Shown: positions 14,984 to 23,454, counted from the first letter of the stretch. The stretch: DNA of 25,506 nucleotides from DASZXJ01 sp035545895 (GCA_035545895.1 DASZXJ010000232.1:1-25506), one strand, 5' to 3'. Made by a program: numbers and translations. Notes: generated by a model not told the origin, from the letters alone.

Positions 14984-15763
14984 ATGGGATACAACGGGTT
15001 CAACATCGGCGGGAAAGTATGTCTGGTGACCGGCGGCACGAGCGGAATTGGTCGTGCCATTGCGCTGGCGCTAGCGCAATCGGGCGCGAAGGTCATCGCC
15101 GGCTCGACAAATCCAGAGAAAGTTTCTGCAATCAAAAAGGAACTGGGCGCGGGCCACGACGCGGTGCAGCTCGATGTCGGCAACGAAGAGAGCGTCGCCA
15201 AAGCGGTGGCAACGGTAGCGCGGCAGTTCGGCCGCATCGACGCGGTGATCAATGCCGCGGGAGTCATTAAGAAGCAACCCTCCCTGGAAATGCCCGTCGC
15301 CGAATTCGATCGAATCGTACGCACGAATCTGACCGGCAGCTTCATTGTGGCTCAGCAGGTTGGACGCGTCATGAAGGACCAGTCGCCTGACGCAAATGGC
15401 CAGCGGGGCAACATCGTCTTCATCGCTTCTCTGAACAGCTTCATCTCCCTCTCTGAAGTGCTCGCGTATGCATCAAGCAAGAGCGGCGTGATGGGACTGA
15501 TACGCGGTTTGGCCAACGAGTGGGCACAGTATGGAATCCGCGTGAACGGAATTGCCCCGGGAATCATCCCCACGGACCTCAATCGGCCATTGATTGAAGG
15601 CACGGCTCGCGGCGAATGGCTTAAAAAGCACACGCCGCTCGATCGCTTCGGAAGTGCCGACGAAATTGCTGGGGCGGCGCTATATCTGATCTCTCCAGCG
15701 GCCGCCTACGTCAGCGGTGAAACCATTATCATCGACGGCGGTTTTTTGGCACGAGGCGTCTAA
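14984..15763 (+). CDS. SDR oxidoreductase, KduD/gluconate 5-dehydrogenase-like
   Basis: A 259-residue classical SDR with GGAG about 8 bases before the ATG. TGGTSGIG (16-23), NAAG (90-93) and catalytic Ser149, Tyr162 and Lys166 (YASSK) are present, so it is expected to be active. The C-terminal TPLDRFGSADEIAGAALYLISPAAAYVSGETIIIDGG block is typical of gluconate 5-dehydrogenase and KduD enzymes that process 5-keto sugar acids. If so it could act on products of uronate polymers handled by the nearby CAZymes, but this is an inference from similarity and distance. It ends 14 bp from the convergent clc gene with no clear terminator between them. Confidence 0.82.
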   Translation: MGYNGFNIGGKVCLVTGGTSGIGRAIALALAQSGAKVIAGSTNPEKVSAIKKELGAGHDAVQLDVGNEESVAKAVATVARQFGRIDAVINAAGVIKKQPSLEMPVAEFDRIVRTNLTGSFIVAQQVGRVMKDQSPDANGQRGNIVFIASLNSFISLSEVLAYASSKSGVMGLIRGLANEWAQYGIRVNGIAPGIIPTDLNRPLIEGTARGEWLKKHTPLDRFGSADEIAGAALYLISPAAAYVSGETIIIDGGFLARGV

Positions 15764-15777
15764 ACGCTGTCGCCCGA

Positions 15778-17640
15778 TCAGGCGCCTGGCTCGGTTCGTG
15801 AAGTCATTATCCCAATGCTTCGTTCCGCATGATGGGTTTGATGCAGGCGCATGCGGTGCGCCTTGAGCAGATCGCTGCGGGTGATGATTCCAACGAGTTT
15901 CCCTGATTTCTTGCGAGCGATGACGGGCAATCGCCCGATGTCGTGGTTTACCATGTGATCAGCCGCATCGCGCAGGGTGCAATCATCGTAGACGACAATC
16001 GGCGGACGCTTGACGAGTTCTCGAATGGCGCGATCGTCGGGCTGCGCCGGATCGAGCAGGTCCCGCCGAGTGACAATGCCGGCCAAAATCTGCCCATCTT
16101 CCATGACCGGAAACCCTTGATGAGTTGTCCCCGGAGCAGCGGAATTGATCCATTGTCGCACGTCGCCCAGTAGACGACTGCCTGGCAAGGTGATGGGGTC
16201 CTTGGCGCACGCATCGCGAACCAATACCTGATCGAGAAAATCAGCGGAGTATTCTGAAGGCACGCGCACGCCGCGCCGAGCGATCTTTTCGGTCATAATG
16301 GAGTTTCGCATCAGCAGGCAGGAAATCAGGAATGATGCCGAGCATCCACCGAGCAGCGGCAGCAGGCCTACGGGTTGAAGCGTTGTTTCAAACGCAAACA
16401 CCGCCGACGCCAGCATGGCTCGCGAAGCTCCCGCGAATATGGCAGCCATTCCGACCAGCGCGCCAATCCTCGGATCGATCCCCGCTTGCGGGAATAAATG
16501 GGCTGCGCCCGCGGCGAGTAAAAATCCGATTGCTCCGCCGATCGTGAACAGCGGCGCGAGTGTGCCTCCGGAAGTGCCGCTCCCCAGCGAAATTGACCAG
16601 GAGATGAATTTCAGCACGCAAAGCATGGCAACCAACTGCAAGGTCAGGTTCGAAGAGAGTACATCAGAGATATTGCCATATCCCACGCCCAGGGTGCGCG
16701 GCATGAAATATCCAACCGCGCCAACCGCGACCGCGCCGATGGCAGGCCACCACATCCAGTGGAGGGGGATGTGTTCGAACGCATCTTCGATGGCGTACAC
16801 CGCGCGGGTGACGAGCACCGATGCGATTCCCATCACGGCGCCGAGCAAGATATATGCAGTGATTGCTTCGCCCGTGGGCTGGCCCAGGTCGGGCATTTTG
16901 AACATGGGTTCGATGCCGTGAAACGCGATGCGCGTCGCGGCAGCGGTCGCGCTCGCCAGCGCGACAGGAATGATCGATCGCGGTCGAAATTCGAATAAAA
17001 GCAGTTCAACCGCGAGTAGAACAGCCGACACCGGGCTGCCGAACGTCGCCGCCATGCCTGCCGCGGCACCCGCGGCCAGAAGCGTTTTTCGCTCCGAGGC
17101 AGTTGTCGAAAGCAATTGTCCCACCAATGAGCCGAGCGCTCCGCCGGTGGCGATGATCGGGCCTTCCGCGCCAAAGGGCCCGCCCGTGCCGATGGCAATC
17201 GCAGCCGAGAGCGGCTTGAGAAACGTCATTCGCGCGGGAATGCGACTTTGATTGAGCAGCACCTGTTCCATCGCTTCAGGAATGCCATGACCACGAATCG
17301 CCGCGGAACCATATCGCGCCATGATCCCGACAATGACTCCGCCGATGACCGGGATGAACACGACCAGCCATCGGAGTCTTTCGGTTGAAGGTGCAACCGG
17401 CAGCATCGAGATGCGGCCATAGAACGACAGGTTGGTGACCAGCGCAATCAGGTGAATCAAGAGTTCCGCGATGATTGCCGCCGCCAGCGCGATGACGATC
17501 GACAGCACGCAGAGATAGACGACCCGTCCATCTACCAGGCTGAGCCGCGCGGGCGCGCCGATTTGCTGGAGAGCCGGTCCCATCGACGGGGAGATGGGCA
17601 AGCCTTCGGTGGTCGATGCTGTTTCAACGTCGTGAACCAT
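15778..17640 (-). CDS. ClC family chloride channel/antiporter with two CBS domains
   Basis: A 620-residue membrane protein. The ATG at 17638-17640 has AAAGG upstream and overlaps the marR 3' end by 17 bases, so the genes are translationally coupled. The three ClC signatures are recognisable: GHGIPE (117-122, with His where GSGIP has Ser), GAEGP (157-161, gating Glu159) and GGTLAP (358-363). Glu212 occupies the place expected for the proton glutamate of antiporters. Two CBS domains follow, about 475-530 and 545-598, and usually sense adenine nucleotides or ionic strength. It should carry chloride or a related anion, with a gate still in place. The Ser-to-His change near the ion path makes selectivity uncertain. 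It ends 14 bp from the convergent SDR. Confidence 0.9.
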   Translation of the reverse strand: MVHDVETASTTEGLPISPSMGPALQQIGAPARLSLVDGRVVYLCVLSIVIALAAAIIAELLIHLIALVTNLSFYGRISMLPVAPSTERLRWLVVFIPVIGGVIVGIMARYGSAAIRGHGIPEAMEQVLLNQSRIPARMTFLKPLSAAIAIGTGGPFGAEGPIIATGGALGSLVGQLLSTTASERKTLLAAGAAAGMAATFGSPVSAVLLAVELLLFEFRPRSIIPVALASATAAATRIAFHGIEPMFKMPDLGQPTGEAITAYILLGAVMGIASVLVTRAVYAIEDAFEHIPLHWMWWPAIGAVAVGAVGYFMPRTLGVGYGNISDVLSSNLTLQLVAMLCVLKFISWSISLGSGTSGGTLAPLFTIGGAIGFLLAAGAAHLFPQAGIDPRIGALVGMAAIFAGASRAMLASAVFAFETTLQPVGLLPLLGGCSASFLISCLLMRNSIMTEKIARRGVRVPSEYSADFLDQVLVRDACAKDPITLPGSRLLGDVRQWINSAAPGTTHQGFPVMEDGQILAGIVTRRDLLDPAQPDDRAIRELVKRPPIVVYDDCTLRDAADHMVNHDIGRLPVIARKKSGKLVGIITRSDLLKAHRMRLHQTHHAERSIGIMTSRTEPGA

Positions 17641-18139
17641 GTTTACGCCTTTTGGGGTGTTGCGAACCTTCTTCAAAAAACAGGGCTGGCCGGGCAGTTT
17701 CACCAGCAGCATCATCGGCAACGTGCCGAAGCAATTGCGCCAGTTGTGAACGCTGAGAGGCAGGCAGTCGATGCAGCGCATCGATCAGCTTTTCCTGTGT
17801 CGCCTGCGGAGCCGATCGAACCAGTTTTCGGCCGGACGGGGTCAACGACAGGACGAGCCTGCGCGCATCGTTCTTGGCCGTGTTTCGCGCAATCAGGCCA
17901 AGATCGACCAGCCTGTGAACCACGACCGATACGGAGCTTTGATGCGTGAACGTCCGGGCAGCCAGCTCATTGAGCGATGTCGCGCGTCCGTGCGACAACT
18001 GCTGAAGCACGAACATCTGGGCCGCACTGAGCCCAAATCGCCTTTGCGAAGATTGCCCGCCCAGGCGCAGGGCCTGAACGATGCGGCGAAACGCATCCAT
18101 GATCCGTTGGATGTCGGCATTATTTATATGGGACCCCAT
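17624..18139 (-). CDS. MarR family transcriptional regulator
   Basis: A 171-residue protein starting at the ATG at 18137-18139; a longer frame exists but crosses the palindromes and has no ribosome site. A winged helix-turn-helix occupies about residues 35-105: FGLSAAQMFVLQQLSHG, the recognition part HQSSVSVVVHRLVDLGLI, and the wing ARRLVLSLTPSGRKL with the family DxR(x)5LTxxG pattern. It ends in a basic Arg/Lys-rich tail (about 155-171). It overlaps the clc start by 17 bases and is probably the upstream gene of a two-gene operon that it regulates. Two abutting palindromes at its own start codon are likely autoregulatory sites. Confidence 0.88.
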   Translation of the reverse strand: MGSHINNADIQRIMDAFRRIVQALRLGGQSSQRRFGLSAAQMFVLQQLSHGRATSLNELAARTFTHQSSVSVVVHRLVDLGLIARNTAKNDARRLVLSLTPSGRKLVRSAPQATQEKLIDALHRLPASQRSQLAQLLRHVADDAAGETARPALFFEEGSQHPKRRKHGSRR

Positions 18140-18156
18140 ATATTGTCCAGACAATA
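18126..18156. promoter_or_regulatory. Two abutting palindromes at the marR start (candidate MarR operators)
   Basis: ATATGGG-AC-CCCATAT (18126-18141) and TATTGTC-CA-GACAATA (18141-18156) each have perfect 7-base arms and a 2-base centre, and they share one base. The first contains the marR start codon and the second covers the ribosome-binding region. Their geometry fits MarR dimers binding side by side, which would block expression of marR-clc. Confidence 0.65.
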
Positions 18157-18305
18157 GCGTCAGAGGAACGTCGAGGCAAATATTGCGGCAGTGAACATGC
18201 GAAATGACCAGCCCGCCAATATGGTTCGGCAATTCGGGGTAAGTACCTGGCTTGATCTTGTCTTACGCTCGGCATGGAAGCGGATGGCGGTTAGGATGCA
18301 TATCC

Positions 18306-19868
18306 ATGAAACAACGAATTCACTTGCCGGCTTTTCTGAGCGCTGTGATCGCTGTGACGACAGGGTGTTCACTCGATCAAATGCATGTGTCCTCGCCGCC
18401 CGGGAGGGTGTTTGCCTGGGGCGATCAGGGCGATGGCACGTACAAGAACCCTGTACTCAAATCGGATTATTCCGACCCGGAAATTCTGCGCGTGGGCGAT
18501 GATTTTTATCTCATCGCTTCCGATTTTCATTTCGTGGGAATGCAGGTGCTGCATTCCAGGGATCTGGTGAACTGGCGATACATCGGGCAGGTGTTCAACA
18601 AGCTGTCGATGTCTCCGAAGTATGACCAGATGAAAGGGTACAGCGAAGGCACGTGGGCGCCGTCGCTTCGGTATCACAACGGCGAGTTTTATATCTTCGT
18701 CTGCACGCCCAATGACGGTCTGTTTATGTGGCACGCGAAGAACCCCGCCGGGCCGTGGTCGGAAACGGTGACGGTTAAGGCCATCGCACGCTGGGAAGAT
18801 CCGTGCCCATTCTGGGATGACGATGGGCAGGCGTATCTGGTGCACAGCCTGCGCGGTGCGGGGCCGATCATCATCAACAAGATGGCGATCGATGGTTCAC
18901 ACCTGCTGGATGATGGCAAGGAAGTCTATCGCGGGCCCAACGCCGAGGGACCGAAGATGAGCAAGCGCAACGGCTATTATTACATCTCGCTGCCTGAAGG
19001 CGGATTTAAGAGTGGCGGACAGACGATATTGCGATCGAGAAATATTTATGGCCCATACGAACGCAAGGAAGTGCTGGCCGGCACCGGCGAACATCAGGGT
19101 GGGTATGTCGATCTCGATAACGGCGAATCGTGGTTCATCGGATTCAAGGAACAGTACAACTCGGCGGCTGGGCTTGGGCGCATCAGCTATCTCGAACCGG
19201 TGAAATGGGGCAACGATGATTGGCCGGTCTTTGGGAATAACGGCCAGCCCGTGCCGTCGTGGAAAAAACCGAACGTCGGCAAGACCTATCCGATTGAAAA
19301 GCCGGCGACCAGCGATGAGTTTGATTCGGCCAGGCTCGGTTTCCAATGGCAATGGAATCACAACCCGGTGGACGATCACTGGTCTCTGTCGCAGCGTGGC
19401 GGATTCTTGCGCCTGACGGCGCTGCCGGCGGAAAACCTGGCGGTTGCGCGAAACACGCTGACGCAAAAACTATGGGATGATGCGGGCATGGTGGATGTAA
19501 AGATAGATATTCGCGGTTTGGCTGATGGAGGGCACGCGGGGTTTGCGTTCATGACCGGCAATGGCTTTGGCTGGGTGGGCGTAAAGCAAAAGAACGGCGC
19601 GCGGCAGATCGAATGGGAAAAAGGGGAAGGCCCGGCTGTGACGGGCGATTCCGTTTGGCTGCGCGGAATGTATCAAGGCATTGATTGTCATTTCGCTTAT
19701 TCACTGGATGGCAAGACCTACATCGATACGCCTAGCACATTCAAAATGGGCTTCCAAAGCTGGAAGGGCGGACGGCCGACCTTATATTCATATGGTTCGG
19801 GGGGATATGTGGATGTCGATTATTTCCACTATTCGTACGGCGCAACGATTGAAGATGCAATGAAATAA
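18306..19868 (+). CDS. GH43 glycoside hydrolase, probable lipoprotein (xylosidase/arabinosidase type)
   Basis: A 520-residue protein. The ATG at 18306 begins an export signal ending near Cys21 (TTGC, a non-ideal lipobox), with AGGA about 9 bases upstream. The five-bladed beta-propeller has the expected acids: Asp57 (YSDPEI) as base, Asp165 (WEDPCPFWDDDG) as pKa modulator and Glu214 (NAEGP) as acid. The C-terminal third, from about 335, has a jelly-roll-like pattern (LRLTAL, AGFAFMTGNGFGWVGVKQ, LYSYGSGGYVDVDYF) as in beta-xylosidases. It should release xylose or arabinose from hemicellulose side chains. It is divergent from marR, and convergent with the CE15-GH28 operon. Confidence 0.9.
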   Translation: MKQRIHLPAFLSAVIAVTTGCSLDQMHVSSPPGRVFAWGDQGDGTYKNPVLKSDYSDPEILRVGDDFYLIASDFHFVGMQVLHSRDLVNWRYIGQVFNKLSMSPKYDQMKGYSEGTWAPSLRYHNGEFYIFVCTPNDGLFMWHAKNPAGPWSETVTVKAIARWEDPCPFWDDDGQAYLVHSLRGAGPIIINKMAIDGSHLLDDGKEVYRGPNAEGPKMSKRNGYYYISLPEGGFKSGGQTILRSRNIYGPYERKEVLAGTGEHQGGYVDLDNGESWFIGFKEQYNSAAGLGRISYLEPVKWGNDDWPVFGNNGQPVPSWKKPNVGKTYPIEKPATSDEFDSARLGFQWQWNHNPVDDHWSLSQRGGFLRLTALPAENLAVARNTLTQKLWDDAGMVDVKIDIRGLADGGHAGFAFMTGNGFGWVGVKQKNGARQIEWEKGEGPAVTGDSVWLRGMYQGIDCHFAYSLDGKTYIDTPSTFKMGFQSWKGGRPTLYSYGSGGYVDVDYFHYSYGATIEDAMK

Positions 19869-19880
19869 AGAGAGCAGAGC

Positions 19881-19955
19881 CACGAAGACACGAAGAACAC
19901 GAAGTTAAGCACGAAGAGAAAAGAACTAGCCACAGAGATCACAGAGGACACAGAG
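19881..19955 (+). repeat. Short heptamer arrays CACGAAG x4 and CACAGAG x3
   Basis: CACGAAG starts at 19881, 19889, 19898 and 19910; CACAGAG starts at 19931, 19940 and 19949. The spacing of 8-12 bases is irregular. It starts 12 bases after the GH43 stop codon. The second array forms the left arm of the inverted repeat that follows. Confidence 0.8.
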
Positions 19956-20006
19956 ACGGAAAGAATATCTTTTCTTTCTCGGTGTCCTCTGTGATCTCTG
20001 TGGCTA
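19927..20006. terminator. Perfect 25-bp inverted repeat between convergent GH43 and GH28 genes
   Basis: The arms at 19927-19951 and 19982-20006 are exactly complementary over 25 bases and are separated by 30 bases. They contain the CACAGAG array on one side and CTCTGTG on the other. The right arm ends 6 bases before the GH28 stop codon. The position suggests a bidirectional terminator or a barrier to read-through of both mRNAs. Confidence 0.7.
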
Positions 20007-20012
20007 AATGTT

Positions 20013-21350
20013 TTATTGCGCTGGCGCAGTCGCTGGTTGAACGGCGCGGCCGGCACCGCGAGGTCCTCGCGCGGGCGACGGTGGCGGGGCCGTATATTTC
20101 TCGGCGCCTTCCAAGCCTTCGCCGGTGACGTTGTTGATTGCCAGTTTCGGGCCGCTGAAACCGGTGACGTCGATATCCCGTAGCACCGCGTGGTTGACGT
20201 GTTGCAGAGTGATTCCCTTTTTGGCTGTGCCGGTGATCTTGGAAAGCGTCAGGCCTTCGAGCGGTTTTTCCGGTGCGATGGCGGTCGCGTCGGCGATGCC
20301 TGCGACGTTGTCCAGGCGAATGTTGGTCAAGCTGATGTTCCTGGCGGTGGGATAACCGAGCAATCCCTCGACGGGGTCGTCGGCGGTGTTGGTGTTGCCG
20401 CCGCTGATGAGGTTGACGCGGAGCAGCGCGCCGCCGGTGACATCGCAATCATCGACGGAGATGTCATCGTTGGCGCCGGCGCGGCCGATGCGGGTCTTGA
20501 TGTACACCGCCTGGCTGTTGCCGTTCATCTGGCAGTGCTCGACCTTCACGTCACGCACGCCGCCGGACGTTTCGCTGCCGATGCCAATACAGGCAAAGAT
20601 CGTGCAGCGAAGCTTGCAGTGGGTGATGAGCACATCTTCCGTCGGCCGGCCAATGCGAGCACCGTTGAGTCCGCGGCCGGATTTCAGGCTGATCGCATCG
20701 TCGCCAGTTTCGATGTCGCACCCCTCAATGCGGACGTTTTTGCAGGAATCAACATCGATCCCATCACGTCGTCCGCGGATGGTGACGTTTTTAATCACAA
20801 CGTCATTGCAGTAAGTGGGATGTGTTGCCCAGTTGCCGCCTTGCGTGACGGAGAAACCTTCCCAGTGAACATCGTTACAATTGATTGGTTCGAGCACGAC
20901 CGAGCCGCGGGGATTTTGTGGCGCAGCCACTGCGGGATTCCCCTCGATCTGTCCTGGCCCGATGATGCCGATGTGATCGACGTTGGCGGCGTAGATCAGC
21001 GCTCGACGTCCCGGCTGCCAGCGGCCTTCCCAGCGAATGTCCATCATCGGATAGTCCTCAGCATCGGGGCTGCCGACGATGATTGAATCCTTGTCCAGTC
21101 GCAGAATCGTGCGATACCCGATCTGCACGCTGCCGATGAGATATTTCCCGGCCGGGACGATCACCTCGCCGCCGCCCGAGACTGCGCACGTGTCAAGCGC
21201 TTTCTGAAAAGCGGCCGTGTCCTTGGTGGTGCCGTCTCCGGTTGCGCCAAATTTTCGGACATCGAACGAAGGATTCGACTGTGAAAGGACGGACGACACC
21301 GCAATGAATGAACAAAGAAACGTTGCGGCCAGCAATGCGTGCAATCTCAT
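20013..21350 (-). CDS. GH28 family glycoside hydrolase (polygalacturonase-like)
   Basis: A 445-residue exported protein. The ATG at 21348-21350 has AAGGA seven bases upstream and begins a signal peptide ending near residue 23; the earlier ATG has no ribosome site. The N-terminal FDVRKFGATGDGTTKDTAAFQKAL is the usual beta-helix cap. The catalytic region shows DGIDVD (196-201), TGDDAIS with Asp217/Asp218, GIGSETSGG (257-264, GSE in place of the classic SHG) and IKTR (284-287), which matches bacterial exo-type GH28 enzymes. It should cleave galacturonan or a related uronan. The tail after about 420 is Pro/Gly/Ala/Arg-rich and probably disordered. It is 10 bp downstream of the CE15 gene and shares its transcript. 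Confidence 0.9.
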   Translation of the reverse strand: MRLHALLAATFLCSFIAVSSVLSQSNPSFDVRKFGATGDGTTKDTAAFQKALDTCAVSGGGEVIVPAGKYLIGSVQIGYRTILRLDKDSIIVGSPDAEDYPMMDIRWEGRWQPGRRALIYAANVDHIGIIGPGQIEGNPAVAAPQNPRGSVVLEPINCNDVHWEGFSVTQGGNWATHPTYCNDVVIKNVTIRGRRDGIDVDSCKNVRIEGCDIETGDDAISLKSGRGLNGARIGRPTEDVLITHCKLRCTIFACIGIGSETSGGVRDVKVEHCQMNGNSQAVYIKTRIGRAGANDDISVDDCDVTGGALLRVNLISGGNTNTADDPVEGLLGYPTARNISLTNIRLDNVAGIADATAIAPEKPLEGLTLSKITGTAKKGITLQHVNHAVLRDIDVTGFSGPKLAINNVTGEGLEGAEKYTAPPPSPARGPRGAGRAVQPATAPAQ

Positions 21351-21360
21351 GATTGATTCC

Positions 21361-22794
21361 TTAAGGGACAACAAACGCTTTTTCCGGATACTGATCAAAT
21401 TTCATTTCAACTTTTTCCCTAAGCAAGTGCTTGTCGGCAAATCCGAATAGCGCATTCCAATCGCCTGGCCTTATGCCGTGCGGGCGTTCGGTCCAATTGA
21501 TACCCAGGCGGTCGGGGACTTTGAGAAAGTCATACACTGGCTGGGCGTGGATCATCGATTGTCGCACGCCATAGGCTTGGACGTTTGTGTCTTGCGTTCC
21601 TTCCAGTGCGATGAACGGACGCGGCGCGCACAAGGCAATCAGCCAGTGTTCGTCGAACGGCAATTGATCCTGATGCGCCCAGAATTCGTGAAGGTGAGGC
21701 GAGAACCAATTCGGATATTTGCGGACCATTTCGGACAATCCTTCGTTGCCGCCTCGACCCTGGCCGCTGAAACGGTAGGCGGGCGTTCCGCCGCCGGAAC
21801 TGGCGACCGGCGCGACCATCGAAATGCGATCATCGAACGCGCCGGCGATCAGCGCCGATTTCCCTTCGCGCGAAACACCGGTGATGATGAGCTTGGACTT
21901 GTCGATGGCTGGATCGATTTCAAGGTAATCGACAATGCGTGACACGCCCCACGCCCAGCCGCGAAGCACACCCCAGTCGTACCCGGGATAAGCAGGGAAA
22001 AATCGCGTTTTTCGGAACGAAAAACTGCCGTCCATTTCGCGGAGTGTCGTATCTTCGGCGCAATCGTTGCTGTTGAACATCACATAGGCAAAGCCATGTA
22101 GCAGCGCTGGATTGGAGGTGGCGATGGCATCGGGACCGCGTCCGCCTCGACCGATGAATCCGCCGCGACGGCCGGGCTGAGTGGCAGATGTATTACCTCC
22201 GGTGGCAACAGCCGGCGCTGAGGCTGGTTGTGTTCCAGGCCCGACCACGAGTAAAGCGTCCTGTCCGCGTCCCTGATTGGGACCTTGCTGCAGTCGCGGC
22301 AGCGGCGTAGCGCCCGGCGGTGTGCCGCCCGGTTCGATATAGGCAGGGAATGGGCCGCCGGTTGTGGGCGTGAAGATGCCAATATCCAGGCTCAAACTTT
22401 CTTGCGGGCCGAACGTTAAATGGATCAGCCGATATTTGATCTTCCCATCGGCCAGCAATTGCGAACTGATTTCCTTGCCCTTCACATTGCCCGGCGCCGG
22501 CGGCGCAACGCCCACCGCATAATACTCCAGAATCTTTTTCATCTCCTCGCGGCGCTTGGCCCATTGCTCAGGCGTGGTGACCTTCGTGCCATCGTTCATG
22601 GTCATGATGTCCGGCATCTCTTTGCGAACGGGCAGTTCGTTAACGCCCGGCATTTTGCCAAGCGGAGTGACGATCTCGGGCACGGGGATTTCTTTTGGGT
22701 CGGGTCCGGTGCTGAGATCGACGCCTTGTGCCATTACAAAATGTGCTGATGAGAACGCGAATACAGAAATGACGAGCCAGTTTCGGATGTTCAT
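21361..22794 (-). CDS. CE15-type glucuronoyl esterase (exported)
   Basis: A 477-residue protein with GAGGAG eight bases before the ATG. The signal peptide ends near residue 22. The serine motif is GVSREGK (306-312, Ser308), matching the GCSRxGK motif of 4-O-methylglucuronoyl methylesterases with Cys replaced by Val, which is common in bacteria without the fungal disulfide. The TERPHGIRPGDW segment with His439 supplies the catalytic histidine. The enzyme cleaves glucuronoyl esters that join xylan to lignin. An unusual low-complexity insertion (about 165-222) rich in Gly/Arg/Gln/Thr interrupts the hydrolase core. It is the first gene of a two-gene operon with GH28; its stop codon overlaps the GH28 ribosome site. 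Confidence 0.88.
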   Translation of the reverse strand: MNIRNWLVISVFAFSSAHFVMAQGVDLSTGPDPKEIPVPEIVTPLGKMPGVNELPVRKEMPDIMTMNDGTKVTTPEQWAKRREEMKKILEYYAVGVAPPAPGNVKGKEISSQLLADGKIKYRLIHLTFGPQESLSLDIGIFTPTTGGPFPAYIEPGGTPPGATPLPRLQQGPNQGRGQDALLVVGPGTQPASAPAVATGGNTSATQPGRRGGFIGRGGRGPDAIATSNPALLHGFAYVMFNSNDCAEDTTLREMDGSFSFRKTRFFPAYPGYDWGVLRGWAWGVSRIVDYLEIDPAIDKSKLIITGVSREGKSALIAGAFDDRISMVAPVASSGGGTPAYRFSGQGRGGNEGLSEMVRKYPNWFSPHLHEFWAHQDQLPFDEHWLIALCAPRPFIALEGTQDTNVQAYGVRQSMIHAQPVYDFLKVPDRLGINWTERPHGIRPGDWNALFGFADKHLLREKVEMKFDQYPEKAFVVP

Positions 22795-22870
22795 TGACGA
22801 TTCTCCTCGGCGGACAAATGCGTTGATCTTTGATTTAGACTACGATCCGAGGACCCGATCGTTGGCGGAA

Positions 22871-23200
22871 TTATGTCTTATTAGTAGAACATCGCAGGTC
22901 GGTCCCGCCTGATTTCCAGGGAGACAGCATCCAGATCAACGTCGTGCCCGGCCATTCTTCCATTCCGCCGGCGTGGCCGATGCAGGTCCACTTGATCCGC
23001 TGATCGGTCACCATTTCATCAATGGAAAACCGCAAAACGGCTTTGCGGCCATTGAAACCCAGCTCAAGCAATTCACCAATGCCGCCGCCATCGGTCACAT
23101 CTTGTGTCCACCAATGCTTAATTCCCTCGGGAAATGCGATGGACTGATAAACACGTTCAACTGTTGCCCCAATAATGATGCGATGGAGTAGGTCTGACAT
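22871..23200 (-). CDS. SRPBCC/AHSA1-like protein, short, possibly truncated
   Basis: A 109-residue protein with AAGGG about 10 bases before the ATG. The start TVERVYQSIAFPEGIKHWWT and later strands (AVLRFSID, RIKWTCIG, GTTLIWML) match the SRPBCC/AHSA1 helix-grip fold. Normal members are about 140-160 residues with a long C-terminal helix; here translation stops after LRCSTNKT, and the downstream frames do not resume a family-like sequence. It is therefore either a shortened gene or a remnant. A weak hairpin (22842-22862) lies just after it. No clear link to the CE15 operon next to it. Confidence 0.6.
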   Translation of the reverse strand: MSDLLHRIIIGATVERVYQSIAFPEGIKHWWTQDVTDGGGIGELLELGFNGRKAVLRFSIDEMVTDQRIKWTCIGHAGGMEEWPGTTLIWMLSPWKSGGTDLRCSTNKT

Positions 23201-23264
23201 GAGAGGAGTCCCTTTTAGGATTAGTTTAACCGAAAAGCGATCGAGGATACGGAAAATCGGGGAA

Positions 23265-23286
23265 GCGGTTGAACCGAGGGTTCACG
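23265..23286 (-). repeat. 22-bp dispersed repeat, copy 2
   Basis: This stretch equals the reverse complement of 5563-5584 (core GGTTGAACCGAGGG on the plus strand). It lies in the spacer between the SRPBCC gene and the sigma-factor operon. Confidence 0.7.
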
Positions 23287-23454
23287 CCTCCATTAAGGGG
23301 ATAAGGGGCGCCCGCTTTGCGAAAAATCCGCGATTTCAGGCGGGAAATGGGGGACGTCTTCATACTCTATTCATCATTGATTTGGCATATGGAGGCGAAA
23401 TCCGAAGGTATAGCGGGAAGAAAACGGGGACGTTTAGCAACAGTATTGAGGAAC

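Noticed and set aside
19829..20056. A 75-codon minus-strand frame with HRDHRGHRE
   Set aside because: The peptide is just translation of the heptamer arrays and inverted repeat.
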